A stretch of DNA of 57,944 bases, taken from contig JACMJM010000005.1 of assembly GCA_014380615.1 (NCBI GenBank), positions 1-57,944 of the forward strand, in the 5' to 3' direction. Below the pieces are notes generated by a model that saw nothing but the letters and a program-made list of their open reading frames with translations, did no database searches and was not told the origin of the DNA. A program made the translations under genes and the position numbers. The first letter of the stretch is position 1, and each line of letters starts with the position of its first letter. Below are positions 46,801 to 54,705 of this stretch, in pieces. The stretch comes from Sphingobacteriaceae bacterium (lineage in GTDB: Bacteria; Bacteroidota; Bacteroidia; Sphingobacteriales; Sphingobacteriaceae).

Positions 46801-47592
46801 TTAATTGTTATATAATTTATAATAAGAAATAGCAGTAAAAGTAATGTCCATATTTTGTCCTATAACCTCGCAACGACCATCATGGATCATACTTTCCGTT
46901 GGGAAGATATAGGCCTCTAAAGGACGTACTCGCAATTTGTAACACTTTGTAGCGGGATTATCCTGCATGTATGTCTTTATCAGTTGGCGCACGTCATTAT
47001 CGCCTGTATTATATTGGGCGTAGATTGAACTTATCGGGGCATTCACGAATACTAAATATCTATCGCAACAGCCCAGATTAATACATATTCTATTTTTACG
47101 TTCGTGTCTGTTTTCAATAGTTGTTTTAAACCAGCTATCGATATGCAACCCGATGTAAACACCTTTTTCTGCATCATAGGTTGCACTCTCCTGACGTGGA
47201 GATTTTACAAAAATTCCTAATGTATTTTGAGGTATCGAAGCAATCTGAAACGAGCTGCAAAAGTCATTTAACTTCCCAATCAAAGACTCCTTTTCAGCTG
47301 TATTTATATCGTCAAGGCGGTTTAGTCTTGAAAGAATTTCTTGGTCTGCTGGAGTAATAATATCGCCGCTAAGTCGAACCAAACCGAAGTTTTGATAGTA
47401 GTCTTTTTCATTAGCCGAAGCTAGAATCTCCTCTTTTTCTAGTGACGATAAACGGCGCCAATTGTTAACAGGAACAAACTTTGGTTCCTTACATTTTATA
47501 TCGTTCAGTTCTGACACCTGCTGTATTCCGTCACAAACCATTAGCATCTGCTCATCCCAAGAAAGCTCGGTGTAAAACTTAGATATACTCAC
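46801..47592 (-). CDS. Putative HxD...H iron-dependent oxygenase-like RiPP tailoring protein
   Basis: A 263-residue soluble protein, first gene of RiPP locus 1, with a GTG start at 47592. It shows the candidate facial triad of a 2-oxoglutarate/Fe(II) oxygenase-like fold: His150 and Asp152 in GLHIDSWF, and His237 in ESMIHDGR, with Arg240 near it as a possible 2-oxoglutarate contact. Strand-like segments RICINLGCCDRYLVFV and PLEAYIFPTESM fit a double-stranded beta helix. I do not recognise the family by name. Its position before precursor A suggests hydroxylation or another oxidation of the peptide. It might instead bind the leader or be a cupin-type protein. Confidence 0.68.
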   Translation of the reverse strand: MSISKFYTELSWDEQMLMVCDGIQQVSELNDIKCKEPKFVPVNNWRRLSSLEKEEILASANEKDYYQNFGLVRLSGDIITPADQEILSRLNRLDDINTAEKESLIGKLNDFCSSFQIASIPQNTLGIFVKSPRQESATYDAEKGVYIGLHIDSWFKTTIENRHERKNRICINLGCCDRYLVFVNAPISSIYAQYNTGDNDVRQLIKTYMQDNPATKCYKLRVRPLEAYIFPTESMIHDGRCEVIGQNMDITFTAISYYKLYNN

Positions 47593-47727
47593 TAGGTTTA
47601 AATATATTTGTTTGTTTAGGTGGCGTAATAATAAGGTTAAAAATTTAAATAAAAAAACTAAGGAAAATATTTATCTGTTCAGTTAAAAATAAAACAACAA
47701 CAATAATCACTAGTTAAAGATTACCTA

Positions 47728-47745
47728 CGCCTTGGAACCAAGGCG
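47728..47745. repeat. Palindromic repeat CGCCTTGGAACCAAGGCG
   Basis: A perfect 18-bp palindrome in the gap between RiPP locus 1 and the LolA-like gene. Copies with TT or AA in the centre occur at 29211-29228 and 53543-53560, and a half copy near 49017. They are usually followed by TGGG or AGGG. Confidence 0.75.
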
Positions 47746-47769
47746 TGGGAGGGACAGAGAGGAAATTTA

Positions 47770-48693
47770 TTAAAACTTCACCTCGCGGTTAGGCCGAAAC
47801 TTAAACAATTCGGGGTTAAGTTTCTTGGGTGTATATGGAAAAAAGAAATACGTGCTTTTTATATTCATACCCGTCGCTTTATAATTGGGATCTCTTTTGG
47901 GGATTACACGTTTTTTTGTCTCTTTCACCGAAGATTCAGTCCCATCCGTCAAAAATTTTATCCTGTTTGTCACAGAATCCAGCCTGTGCATTAAAGAATC
48001 CTGTCTATGCAGTATGCGGTACATAGAAATGAGTAAAGAATCTGTTTTACTCATCACTTCACTCTGTTCTGCAGCGCTGATTCTTTCTTCTTTCTCTATC
48101 TTCCGAATAAAGAAATCTTCTTTTGAAATCCATAGAGAGAAGTCTGTTGCGCCTTTACCTGCCTTACCGGTGATTTTGTAGCAATTCACTCCATTAACTG
48201 ACTCACTTCCCACAAGAGCCGGATTTTTTATGCCATTGTAAGTGTCTGTCTTAAAATCTGTTCTCAATAACAAAGACGGAATCAACACCGATGAGCTTGA
48301 GCAAGCTCCGCTTACTTTCTGCAATGCTTTATCTAATGTTTCTTCTGCTTTAACTTCATTACTTATCCCCCACCATGTTTGAACAGTGTTTGCAGAACGG
48401 TTAATGGTATACAATGAATTTGATTTACCCACTTCATAACAATCAAAATTAAATTGTCCGTTTATCAGATAAGCAGTTTTAAAAGCATAAGTGGCTGTAT
48501 GAGGTTTTTCCGTGTTATAAAACGATTTCACCAATTTCCCCGAATCGAGATACATTTTTAAACGGCTGTACGCCTTCCTCGACTGATCGAAAATTTTAAC
48601 AGCCGCTGTGGTGTCACCTCTTTCAGCGGAAAGACTGTTTGAAAAAACGGGTGTGGCAAATAAGAAAAAATAAAAAAAAATTACTGGCTTCAT
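47770..48693 (-). CDS. LolA-like (DUF2092-type) secreted protein
   Basis: A 307-residue protein with a signal peptide (MKPVIFFYFFLFATPVFS) and a mature region resembling the LolA-like/DUF2092 fold: YLINGQFNFDCYEVGKS, a central SVNGVNCYKITGKAGKGATD and ISKEDFFIRKIEKEERIS. The C-terminal part has a Leu/Arg/Asp-rich stretch (LISMYRILHRQDSLMHRLDS) that may form a coiled coil. Related proteins bind lipids in the periplasm. It lies between the two RiPP loci but in its own unit. Confidence 0.72.
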   Translation of the reverse strand: MKPVIFFYFFLFATPVFSNSLSAERGDTTAAVKIFDQSRKAYSRLKMYLDSGKLVKSFYNTEKPHTATYAFKTAYLINGQFNFDCYEVGKSNSLYTINRSANTVQTWWGISNEVKAEETLDKALQKVSGACSSSSVLIPSLLLRTDFKTDTYNGIKNPALVGSESVNGVNCYKITGKAGKGATDFSLWISKEDFFIRKIEKEERISAAEQSEVMSKTDSLLISMYRILHRQDSLMHRLDSVTNRIKFLTDGTESSVKETKKRVIPKRDPNYKATGMNIKSTYFFFPYTPKKLNPELFKFRPNREVKF

Positions 48694-49356
48694 ATTGTCG
48701 GATTATATGCAAAGATGAGGAAATATTAACTGTAAGATAATCTTTTATCTGCTGACATTCCTATGATTCTATTTTTATGATTCCATTTGTATTTTAGTCT
48801 CAAAATGCACAGCCATGAAAACACTTAAACTCACATTTGCTTCACCGTGCGCTAGATTGGGGGGGGGCTCGGACCAGCTCGGGGCGAAGGTAAACCGAAA
48901 ATGAGTGTAATTAATACCGTTAGATTTAAGCTTTTAGCACGTGTTGTAGCTGTTGTTAATAAAGATACTCCGTATGTGAAAAAAGTAGCCTAAAATCATT
49001 TGCATTTATCATAGAAATCCAAGGCGTGGGGCAGATAAGGCTTTAGTAGGCCGCAAGCCGGACGGAGTCCTGAATCATTGCAATAGTTTAAGTCGCTCTT
49101 CGGAACTCAAACCAGTAAGAGCTAAATACGGAAAAAGATTGCTATGGAAGGCCGTAGCGAGACGCCACGACCAGTACGGGGAAATACATTTTTCATTGAA
49201 AGGTAAGATGGTAACAAGATTTTCTTATACCATCCTTTCTCTCTTCGGCTGCTGAGAAACGACATACACTGGTGTAACCTTAGCTCTGGAAATTAAGCTT
49301 ATTTGCTGCTTCTCACTAACCCACATCGCCTCTGTAACCTTATCGGCTAACGCAGA
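48694..49356. other. Intergenic region with repeats
   Basis: About 660 bp between the LolA-like gene and the LanC stop. It contains a run of nine G near 48861, a possible 30-codon fragment from 48901 (MSVINTVRFKLLARVVAVV and on), a half copy of the CCAAGGCG palindrome near 49017, a copy of repeat family II (49050-49114) and a short remnant of repeat family I (49309-49342). It shows the marks of an insertion hot spot. Confidence 0.5.
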
Positions 49357-50613
49357 CTAAATTAATAAGCCACGCTGCAATAATACAGATGGAACATTGC
49401 CTAAAGAAGCTAATCTGAGATAAAAATAACCAATACCAGCCAACCCATTCATAAATCCAGGCGAATATAAACCATCTTTCAATCCAGTTATAAATGGCTT
49501 ATGTTGTTTTAAATAATATCGTATTCCAAAATCGCCTGCATGCGCTGCTTCCATTAAATATTGCTGATTTTGCAGCGTTTTGGAAGCTTCAATCAGCAAG
49601 TCTGCATTTCCGGCGGCACCATGACACAGCCCAAAAGACGATGGCTGCTGATAATACTCGTGCAAGCTGCGCTGTACGGTCTTAAGTGCAATTAAAGTTT
49701 CCTCTTTAGCTACATTATCTTTCAATACTTCCCAAACCCTGATTCTGCTTAAGCCAATTCCCGCAGCACCATGGCACCATGCATTCATACAACGTATTTC
49801 TGTTTGAGGGGCTGGTTCATCCTTCCTAAAATCAGGCCAGTTTTGCTGATCGGGCATAAAGCAATTTCTTTCGTACCTTAATCCTTCAAGTGCAGCATTT
49901 GCAAAGTGTTTATCTTGACTATAATGATATAATTCTGTTAGGGCATGTATAAATCCGGAAGCTCCGTGTGCATAGCCTGTCAGGTTTTGAAATTTGGGCA
50001 TACCAGTATCCCAAGAAAGTCCCTTTTCGTTAAGTATGCCTTCATTTAGAATCTTTTCTCCCAGGCTAAGAATGAAAGTTTTTAATCCCGGTACTGTTTC
50101 GGTTTGGTCTAATTGAATTAAAAACGGCAATATCCCTGCAGGTCCATTTATAACATCATTACCGCAGTTACCTAATCCCGCATTTTTAATTTTAGCTATT
50201 AAACCAAGACTCTGTTCTTTAATTGCCGGCTGATCGGTTAATTTCCCTACATCATAGGCAGTTTTAGCTACTCCACCAACACCTGTGTAAAACGATTCAT
50301 AGCCGTTATCTACAGGCAAAAGTGCTGCTAATTTTAATGCATGGTTTATAGCTCCTGTAGCATGCTTCTTAAACAATATGTTATTAGTAAACTTATATGC
50401 CCAGGCAAGGTAATAGGCAATACCACAGCTTCCATCGTAAAAATTAGATTCTATATTACCGTAAACAAACGATTTGCTTGAACTATCAACGGGGTTTATA
50501 CCGTAGCTTAGCCATGTACAGCAGTCATTGTGCCAAATACTTTCATTAACAACCTGATAAGCAATGCGCTCTGCTGCTTCCAGAAAGTTGGGGTTTGGAG
50601 AGGTGTTATGCAT
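49357..50613 (-). CDS. LanC-like lanthionine cyclase
   Basis: With the start at 50613 the protein has 418 residues and a single LanC domain. Zinc ligands are Cys280 in NAWCHGAAG and Cys330-His331 in GLCHGAAG, and the acid/base His216 lies in GYAHGASG; numbers and spacing are close to NisC. LanC proteins add Cys thiols to dehydrated Ser/Thr to form lanthionine. The chosen start overlaps the HopA1-like gene by 8 bp; a longer frame from 50724 adds a hydrophobic tail that is unlikely. It is the last gene of RiPP locus 2. There is no dehydratase domain in this protein. Confidence 0.88.
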   Translation of the reverse strand: MHNTSPNPNFLEAAERIAYQVVNESIWHNDCCTWLSYGINPVDSSSKSFVYGNIESNFYDGSCGIAYYLAWAYKFTNNILFKKHATGAINHALKLAALLPVDNGYESFYTGVGGVAKTAYDVGKLTDQPAIKEQSLGLIAKIKNAGLGNCGNDVINGPAGILPFLIQLDQTETVPGLKTFILSLGEKILNEGILNEKGLSWDTGMPKFQNLTGYAHGASGFIHALTELYHYSQDKHFANAALEGLRYERNCFMPDQQNWPDFRKDEPAPQTEIRCMNAWCHGAAGIGLSRIRVWEVLKDNVAKEETLIALKTVQRSLHEYYQQPSSFGLCHGAAGNADLLIEASKTLQNQQYLMEAAHAGDFGIRYYLKQHKPFITGLKDGLYSPGFMNGLAGIGYFYLRLASLGNVPSVLLQRGLLI

Positions 50614-51424
50614 CAGTAAAAGTATAAAACCCGCTATTTCCCGGATTAAGATAAAATGTATTTTCGTTGAACCCCATATGAGTAAGGCCATTGATGATAT
50701 AATCTGTCCACATTTCTTTGGCAATACCGCTCTGGCTTGCTTGAAAAATTAAAGTGGTAAGTACATCACAACGATAAGTTCCAAAACTTTGTTCAGTAGC
50801 AAACGTGTCTTCTCCGAAACCAATTCCTTCGAACAATTTTTTCGTAAAAAGAGGAGTGCCTTGCTTTAACCAGCCACTTAGAAAAGTTATATTATCCTTT
50901 ATTAGTTCGTAAACCCGCTGTGTGTATTTATTATCGATGTAAAGAACTGCCGCATCGTTACGTAAACTGTAAGATTTAGAGCTGGCGAGACATTTAAAAT
51001 TATAAGAAAGCATTTGCTTCTCAAATTGAAAAGTTATCCAGTTCATTAATGGGCCAATGCCTTCAGGAATGGCATTGAAATAAAAGCGTACAATTCCTTT
51101 ACCTTTTAATTCCGGGGGTTTTAAACTGGAAATAAAAAAGAACCCACCATATATCTTATTTACCAGATTATTATTGTGCTTAGAAAGATAACTAAGAAAC
51201 TCCGGCTCAGGAGTATAAATATCGGATAAAACATCGTTATATAAGGTAATCGTTCCGCCGGTACAATAAAATTTACTGTAAAGCAGATTACTAAACTGAT
51301 TTCTACTTTGTATCATGCTATTAACATCAGATACATCGAACCTTTCGTTAAACATTACAATACCATGGTTCATATCCACATGCTCCAATATGGTTTTAAT
51401 AATTTCTCTCAACGTTTGGCTCAT
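50606..51424 (-). CDS. HopA1-family protein (predicted phospho-Ser/Thr lyase)
   Basis: A 272-residue protein that matches the HopA1 effector family: VRFYFNAIPEG near residue 112, SYSLRNDAAVLYID at 151-164, PLFTKKLFEGIGFGEDTF at 191-208 and EQSFGTYRCD at 211-220. HopA1-like proteins beside phosphotransferase-fold proteins act in class V lanthipeptide and thioamitide pathways, where the pair phosphorylates Ser/Thr and then removes phosphate to give dehydro residues. Its gene overlaps the kinase gene by 4 bp (ATGA), so translation is coupled. It is shorter than some cyanobacterial homologues. The lyase role is inferred from family and position. Confidence 0.84.
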   Translation of the reverse strand: MSQTLREIIKTILEHVDMNHGIVMFNERFDVSDVNSMIQSRNQFSNLLYSKFYCTGGTITLYNDVLSDIYTPEPEFLSYLSKHNNNLVNKIYGGFFFISSLKPPELKGKGIVRFYFNAIPEGIGPLMNWITFQFEKQMLSYNFKCLASSKSYSLRNDAAVLYIDNKYTQRVYELIKDNITFLSGWLKQGTPLFTKKLFEGIGFGEDTFATEQSFGTYRCDVLTTLIFQASQSGIAKEMWTDYIINGLTHMGFNENTFYLNPGNSGFYTFTDA

Positions 51425-52488
51425 ACCTGGATATTAAAGAAATCGGACATTACCTTTTCGGGATATTGGAGTTGGTTTTGGCTAAATTGCAGTAGCCGAA
51501 TCATTGAATTGGTTAGTTTTGCAGATTGATGTGCCTGCTCCAGCAGAATTTGTAACATGCGAAATGCTGAGTAACGAATGGTTTTTAATAAAAATTGGTG
51601 TTCATCTGCTAAGGGGCATTCTGCTTTATATACTTTCCAAAAGTGTTGCAAAGCATTAGTTACCTGATTAATTCCTAAGGCATCTTGTTTGTTGTTACTA
51701 AAATAAAGTTTAGTCCAACTGTAAAAATAGCTTTGGAAAATACATGCCACGTCCCAAGCGGCCTCGCCCAAATCAGCAGTTTCCCAGTCAATCAGCCTTA
51801 AATCAAATACTTCCCCTTCGGGCTTAATTAAAAAATTAGCCCATTTCACATCCCCATGCACCAGGGTATCAAATTGATATTCGGTGCGTAGTTGCTCTGC
51901 ATGCTTTTTAAAAACATCATCAGACTGAATAATATTTAAAAGCTCTGTATCAGCAGCACTCACCAAATTAAACCATTCCTTATCACCGGAAGGTAAATTG
52001 AAAGACCATGGCAACCTTTTTCTGAAGTAGGTGGGTATTTGATTTGTCGACATCAGACTACCTAAATCCAGTGAGTAGGCGTGTATCATCTTTGCCTTTT
52101 TTTCTGCTAAACCGGTATAGAAATGATTATTGGTATAGTAGTAGGTGTATAAGCTTCTGTAACCGTTTAGATAAGTTGTTATCAGAATATGTTCCTGGTA
52201 GTTATAATCAATAATGGGTGCCAGATATTGTTTAAGGGGCTTAAAATTATCATAATTATCTGCTAACCAATACACACAGGATTCGCTTCTGAGCGTATCA
52301 ATATGTCCCTCCTCTGATTTCGGTACTTGTTTAATTAAAAAACCGCTGTCCTTAAACCGAACTGCATAATTATTATTTCTGGAGTGCAATTTTTCTACCC
52401 ATATTATTTTAGTAACAACATCTTCACGACTAATGATGCCTTTATTGAGCAGATAATAAATGCAATTTTGTTCAGTAAGCTGAATCAT
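51421..52488 (-). CDS. Phosphotransferase-fold (APH-like) kinase of RiPP locus 2
   Basis: A 355-residue protein of the aminoglycoside phosphotransferase/choline kinase fold. The catalytic loop is LVHGDVKWANFL (His211, Asp213, Asn218) and the metal-binding Asp is Asp234 in LIDWETADLG. The N-terminal lobe has YAVRFKDSGFLIKQVPKSEE with the likely ATP Lys. In class V lanthipeptide and thioamitide pathways such a protein phosphorylates precursor Ser/Thr. It overlaps the HopA1 gene by 4 bp. An antibiotic-resistance role is less likely in this setting. It lies 98 bp after the precursor-like gene, behind a hairpin. Confidence 0.85.
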   Translation of the reverse strand: MIQLTEQNCIYYLLNKGIISREDVVTKIIWVEKLHSRNNNYAVRFKDSGFLIKQVPKSEEGHIDTLRSESCVYWLADNYDNFKPLKQYLAPIIDYNYQEHILITTYLNGYRSLYTYYYTNNHFYTGLAEKKAKMIHAYSLDLGSLMSTNQIPTYFRKRLPWSFNLPSGDKEWFNLVSAADTELLNIIQSDDVFKKHAEQLRTEYQFDTLVHGDVKWANFLIKPEGEVFDLRLIDWETADLGEAAWDVACIFQSYFYSWTKLYFSNNKQDALGINQVTNALQHFWKVYKAECPLADEHQFLLKTIRYSAFRMLQILLEQAHQSAKLTNSMIRLLQFSQNQLQYPEKVMSDFFNIQV

Positions 52489-52496
52489 ATAATTGA

Positions 52497-52578
52497 AATA
52501 GAGGCTGTCTTAAGAATGATGGTGTTTCCACTTATACAAAAGCGGAAACTACATGTATTCCCAGACAGCCTCTCTATT
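52497..52578 (-). terminator. Large hairpin between precursor and modification genes
   Basis: GAGGCTGTCT (52501-52510) pairs with AGACAGCCTC (52563-52572). Inside it, GTTTCC and CTT (about 52524-52533) pair with AAG and GGAAAC, giving a long two-part stem. It may act as a partial terminator that keeps the enzyme genes below the precursor in expression, as is common in RiPP operons, or may protect the precursor mRNA end. Confidence 0.65.
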
Positions 52579-52586
52579 AAATATAA

Positions 52587-53453
52587 TTATCTACAGCGAT
52601 AATCTGTAGTACAATATGTAGTTTGAGGAGGATAATAATAAGGTACTCTATTATAAGGGTGTTGATTAGCTTCCCAAAAATCCATTGCCGAATTCCTGCA
52701 AAGATCCGCACGATCTGACGGACCTACACAGCCCATTGGCCTGGTGGTACAAGGATCGTTTGTTCTTTTTATAGGTTTGTGAGGGCCACAATGAAGCGTA
52801 TCTCCACAGGTTGGACACAGAGATGGGGTGCTTCCGCGGGTTGGCCAATCAATCTGGGCATGGATATCATTAGGAGCATAGTTAACAGCTGTATCGTAAG
52901 CCATATTAGCATAGCCATAATTTTCCGCTGTATTTTTGCATAGATGAGGACGATCTGAAGGGCCAACACAGCCCATTGGCCTTGTAGAACAAGGATCTAC
53001 GGTTCTTTTTATGGGTTTGTGCGGACCGCAATGTAACGTATCTCCACAGGTTGGACAAAGAGAAGGAGTTGATCCTCTGGTTGGCCAGTCCCATTGTGCG
53101 TGTACATCATCATGAGCTTTTGTATAGTTAGCCTGAATATTACCGGCAAACATATTTGCGTTCGCTTGTGGTGCTGATGTTGTTAACACACTTGATTTAG
53201 ATATCCAAATAATAGAACCACCATTAGGGTTTTCCTCAGGCGTTCTGCTACGCGAATAATAAACATCGTCTAATGAAATTTCCACATAGGTACTTAATTC
53301 AATATCAGCGTAAACCCGTAAAGTGTTTTCTGTTGGCGATGCCCCTACAAATCCACTTAATACTTTTACAGACTGAGGTTGACTTGGATCAGGTATCACC
53401 TGTTGCACCCATGCATCTAATGCAACTGTGCCAGCGTTTGCTTTTTTTGCCAT
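52587..53453 (-). CDS. Putative lanthipeptide-like precursor with two 80-residue Cys-rich repeats
   Basis: A 288-residue protein. Residues 1-115 have no Cys and look like a folded leader or carrier part (VKVLSGFVGASPTENTLRVY, then DIELSTYVEISLDDVYYS). Residues 116-174 and 196-254 are near-identical repeats with an 80-residue (240-bp) period, each with WPTRGSTPSLCPTCGDTLHC, then GPHKPIKRT, DPC, TRPMGCVGPSDR and LC. Cys lie at 133, 136, 142, 155, 162 and 172, again at 213, 216, 222, 235, 242 and 252, and finally 281 and 287. Ser and Thr stand close to the Cys, as needed for lanthionine rings. A Bacteroidetes promoter precedes it and the three RiPP enzymes follow. It could instead be a zinc-binding surface protein. 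Confidence 0.75.
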   Translation of the reverse strand: MAKKANAGTVALDAWVQQVIPDPSQPQSVKVLSGFVGASPTENTLRVYADIELSTYVEISLDDVYYSRSRTPEENPNGGSIIWISKSSVLTTSAPQANANMFAGNIQANYTKAHDDVHAQWDWPTRGSTPSLCPTCGDTLHCGPHKPIKRTVDPCSTRPMGCVGPSDRPHLCKNTAENYGYANMAYDTAVNYAPNDIHAQIDWPTRGSTPSLCPTCGDTLHCGPHKPIKRTNDPCTTRPMGCVGPSDRADLCRNSAMDFWEANQHPYNRVPYYYPPQTTYCTTDYRCR

Positions 53454-53472
53454 ACGATTTATAATTGTCTGG

Positions 53473-53502
53473 CAAATCTAAAAATGTTTCGATTTAAACC
53501 AA
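53473..53502 (-). promoter_or_regulatory. Bacteroidetes-type promoter of RiPP locus 2
   Basis: On the minus strand, TTG (53500-53502) is followed after 19 bp by TAGATTTG (53473-53480), matching the Bacteroidetes TTG-N19-TAnnTTTG pattern. The -7 element lies 19 bp before the precursor start at 53453. Confidence 0.65.
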
Positions 53503-53542
53503 TAATATTTTATAATCTCGCATTACCTCCAAAACCTTCCTG

Positions 53543-53560
53543 CGCCTTGGTTCCAAGGCG
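53543..53560. repeat. Palindromic repeat CGCCTTGGTTCCAAGGCG
   Basis: Third full copy of the 18-bp palindrome seen at 29211 and 47728, again in a gap between genes and followed by TGGG. Confidence 0.75.
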
Positions 53561-53826
53561 TGGGTTGATTAATTTCCAAACTATTGAGTATTTTATTACG
53601 TATGCAGCAAAAGTAAAAATGGACGCTATTCTATAAGAGAATGTAAATACAATTTATACTGTTAACGTCTTGATCTTACGATTTATAAATATGCACCTGA
53701 TTTGTAAAATCACTAAAATCTATTAAATACAAAACTCACATGAAACCATCATGAGCATGCCGCTCACAAACCGAGATGAATATGCTCATGATAGCTTCAT
53801 AGCCATTAAAAAACAAATATATTCAC

Positions 53827-54705
53827 ATGAAAAACTACAAATTGATTGCAATGCTATTCCTGTTCACCTCTATTGCTTTTAATGCTTGTAAAGAAGACGA
53901 TGACCCCGAAAAAGTTGAGTTGGTGGTGGAGGTTGATGCGGGAATTGTTACTCCCGGAGGGAAAACCTGTTTACTTAAAACAGCTGACGAAGACGCCGTT
54001 CTCGACTATAATAGCGTTTACGAATATGACACCCAGAAACGACCGATAAAGATTAACTATTTTCAGGGAGATATACCCGATGGATATACAATTTTTACTT
54101 ATGGAACGAATCAAATTATAATAAAAGAGTTTGATGCAGGTAGTACCACGGAAGATGAAACTACCACTTATACGGCAAGCAATGGAGTTATAACTGGCAG
54201 CACTTCTAATTATTCATATGTTAGTAATGGTTTTAACTCAACTTCCGTTGATACCAGAACTTATGAACATAATGCAGGAGGATATTTAACCAAAACAACG
54301 TCTGTAAAAAACACAACCAGTACTCAACCCGGCGCAGCACCAACTACATCGACTAAAGTAACCACTTATATTTATACAAACGGGAATTTAACGACTGAAA
54401 CTGAAACTGGCGGAAGCGGTAGCAATGCTTACACGCTGACCAGTTCTTATGAATATGATTTAACAATTGCCAATACCTTAGCTATTTTTGAGAACTATAA
54501 ACATTTATTGTTATCTAAGCCTAGCAAAAATGCAGTTAAAAAAGGCACCCATGTTCAGGTAATCCAACAAGGGTCGCCAAATACCGAAATTGCAAATTTT
54601 ACATACGTGGTTAATGCCGATAAGTTGATCACTAAAAAGACTACATCAGGGTCGGGAAGTTTTTCATATACCCACACAGAAGATTTCACATACGCTTGTA
54701 ATTAA
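53827..54705 (+). CDS. Thr/Ser-rich lipoprotein of unknown function
   Basis: A 292-residue lipoprotein (lipobox FNAC, Cys20). The mature part is rich in Thr and Ser with YD-like strand patterns: YNSVYEYDTQKRPIKINYF, TTYIYTNGNLTTETETG, LTSSYEYDLTIA and SFSYTHTEDFTYAC. This is the pattern of DUF4595-like or Rhs-like repeat lipoproteins of Bacteroidota. It faces away from RiPP locus 2 and could be unrelated to it. The function is unknown. Confidence 0.7.
   Translation: MKNYKLIAMLFLFTSIAFNACKEDDDPEKVELVVEVDAGIVTPGGKTCLLKTADEDAVLDYNSVYEYDTQKRPIKINYFQGDIPDGYTIFTYGTNQIIIKEFDAGSTTEDETTTYTASNGVITGSTSNYSYVSNGFNSTSVDTRTYEHNAGGYLTKTTSVKNTTSTQPGAAPTTSTKVTTYIYTNGNLTTETETGGSGSNAYTLTSSYEYDLTIANTLAIFENYKHLLLSKPSKNAVKKGTHVQVIQQGSPNTEIANFTYVVNADKLITKKTTSGSGSFSYTHTEDFTYACN

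Larger units (their letters stand above)
53454..53826. other. Divergent intergenic region
   Basis: About 370 bp between the precursor gene and the lipoprotein gene at 53827. It holds the RiPP promoter, a palindromic repeat (53543-53560) and an 11-bp inverted repeat, ATCATGAGCAT (53748-53758) with ATGCTCATGAT (53782-53792), which lies 35-79 bp before the lipoprotein start and may be an operator. Confidence 0.6.

Noticed and set aside
51421..52488. Aminoglycoside resistance gene
   Set aside because: The fold is shared, but the overlap with HopA1 and LanC genes and the upstream precursor make a RiPP kinase more likely.
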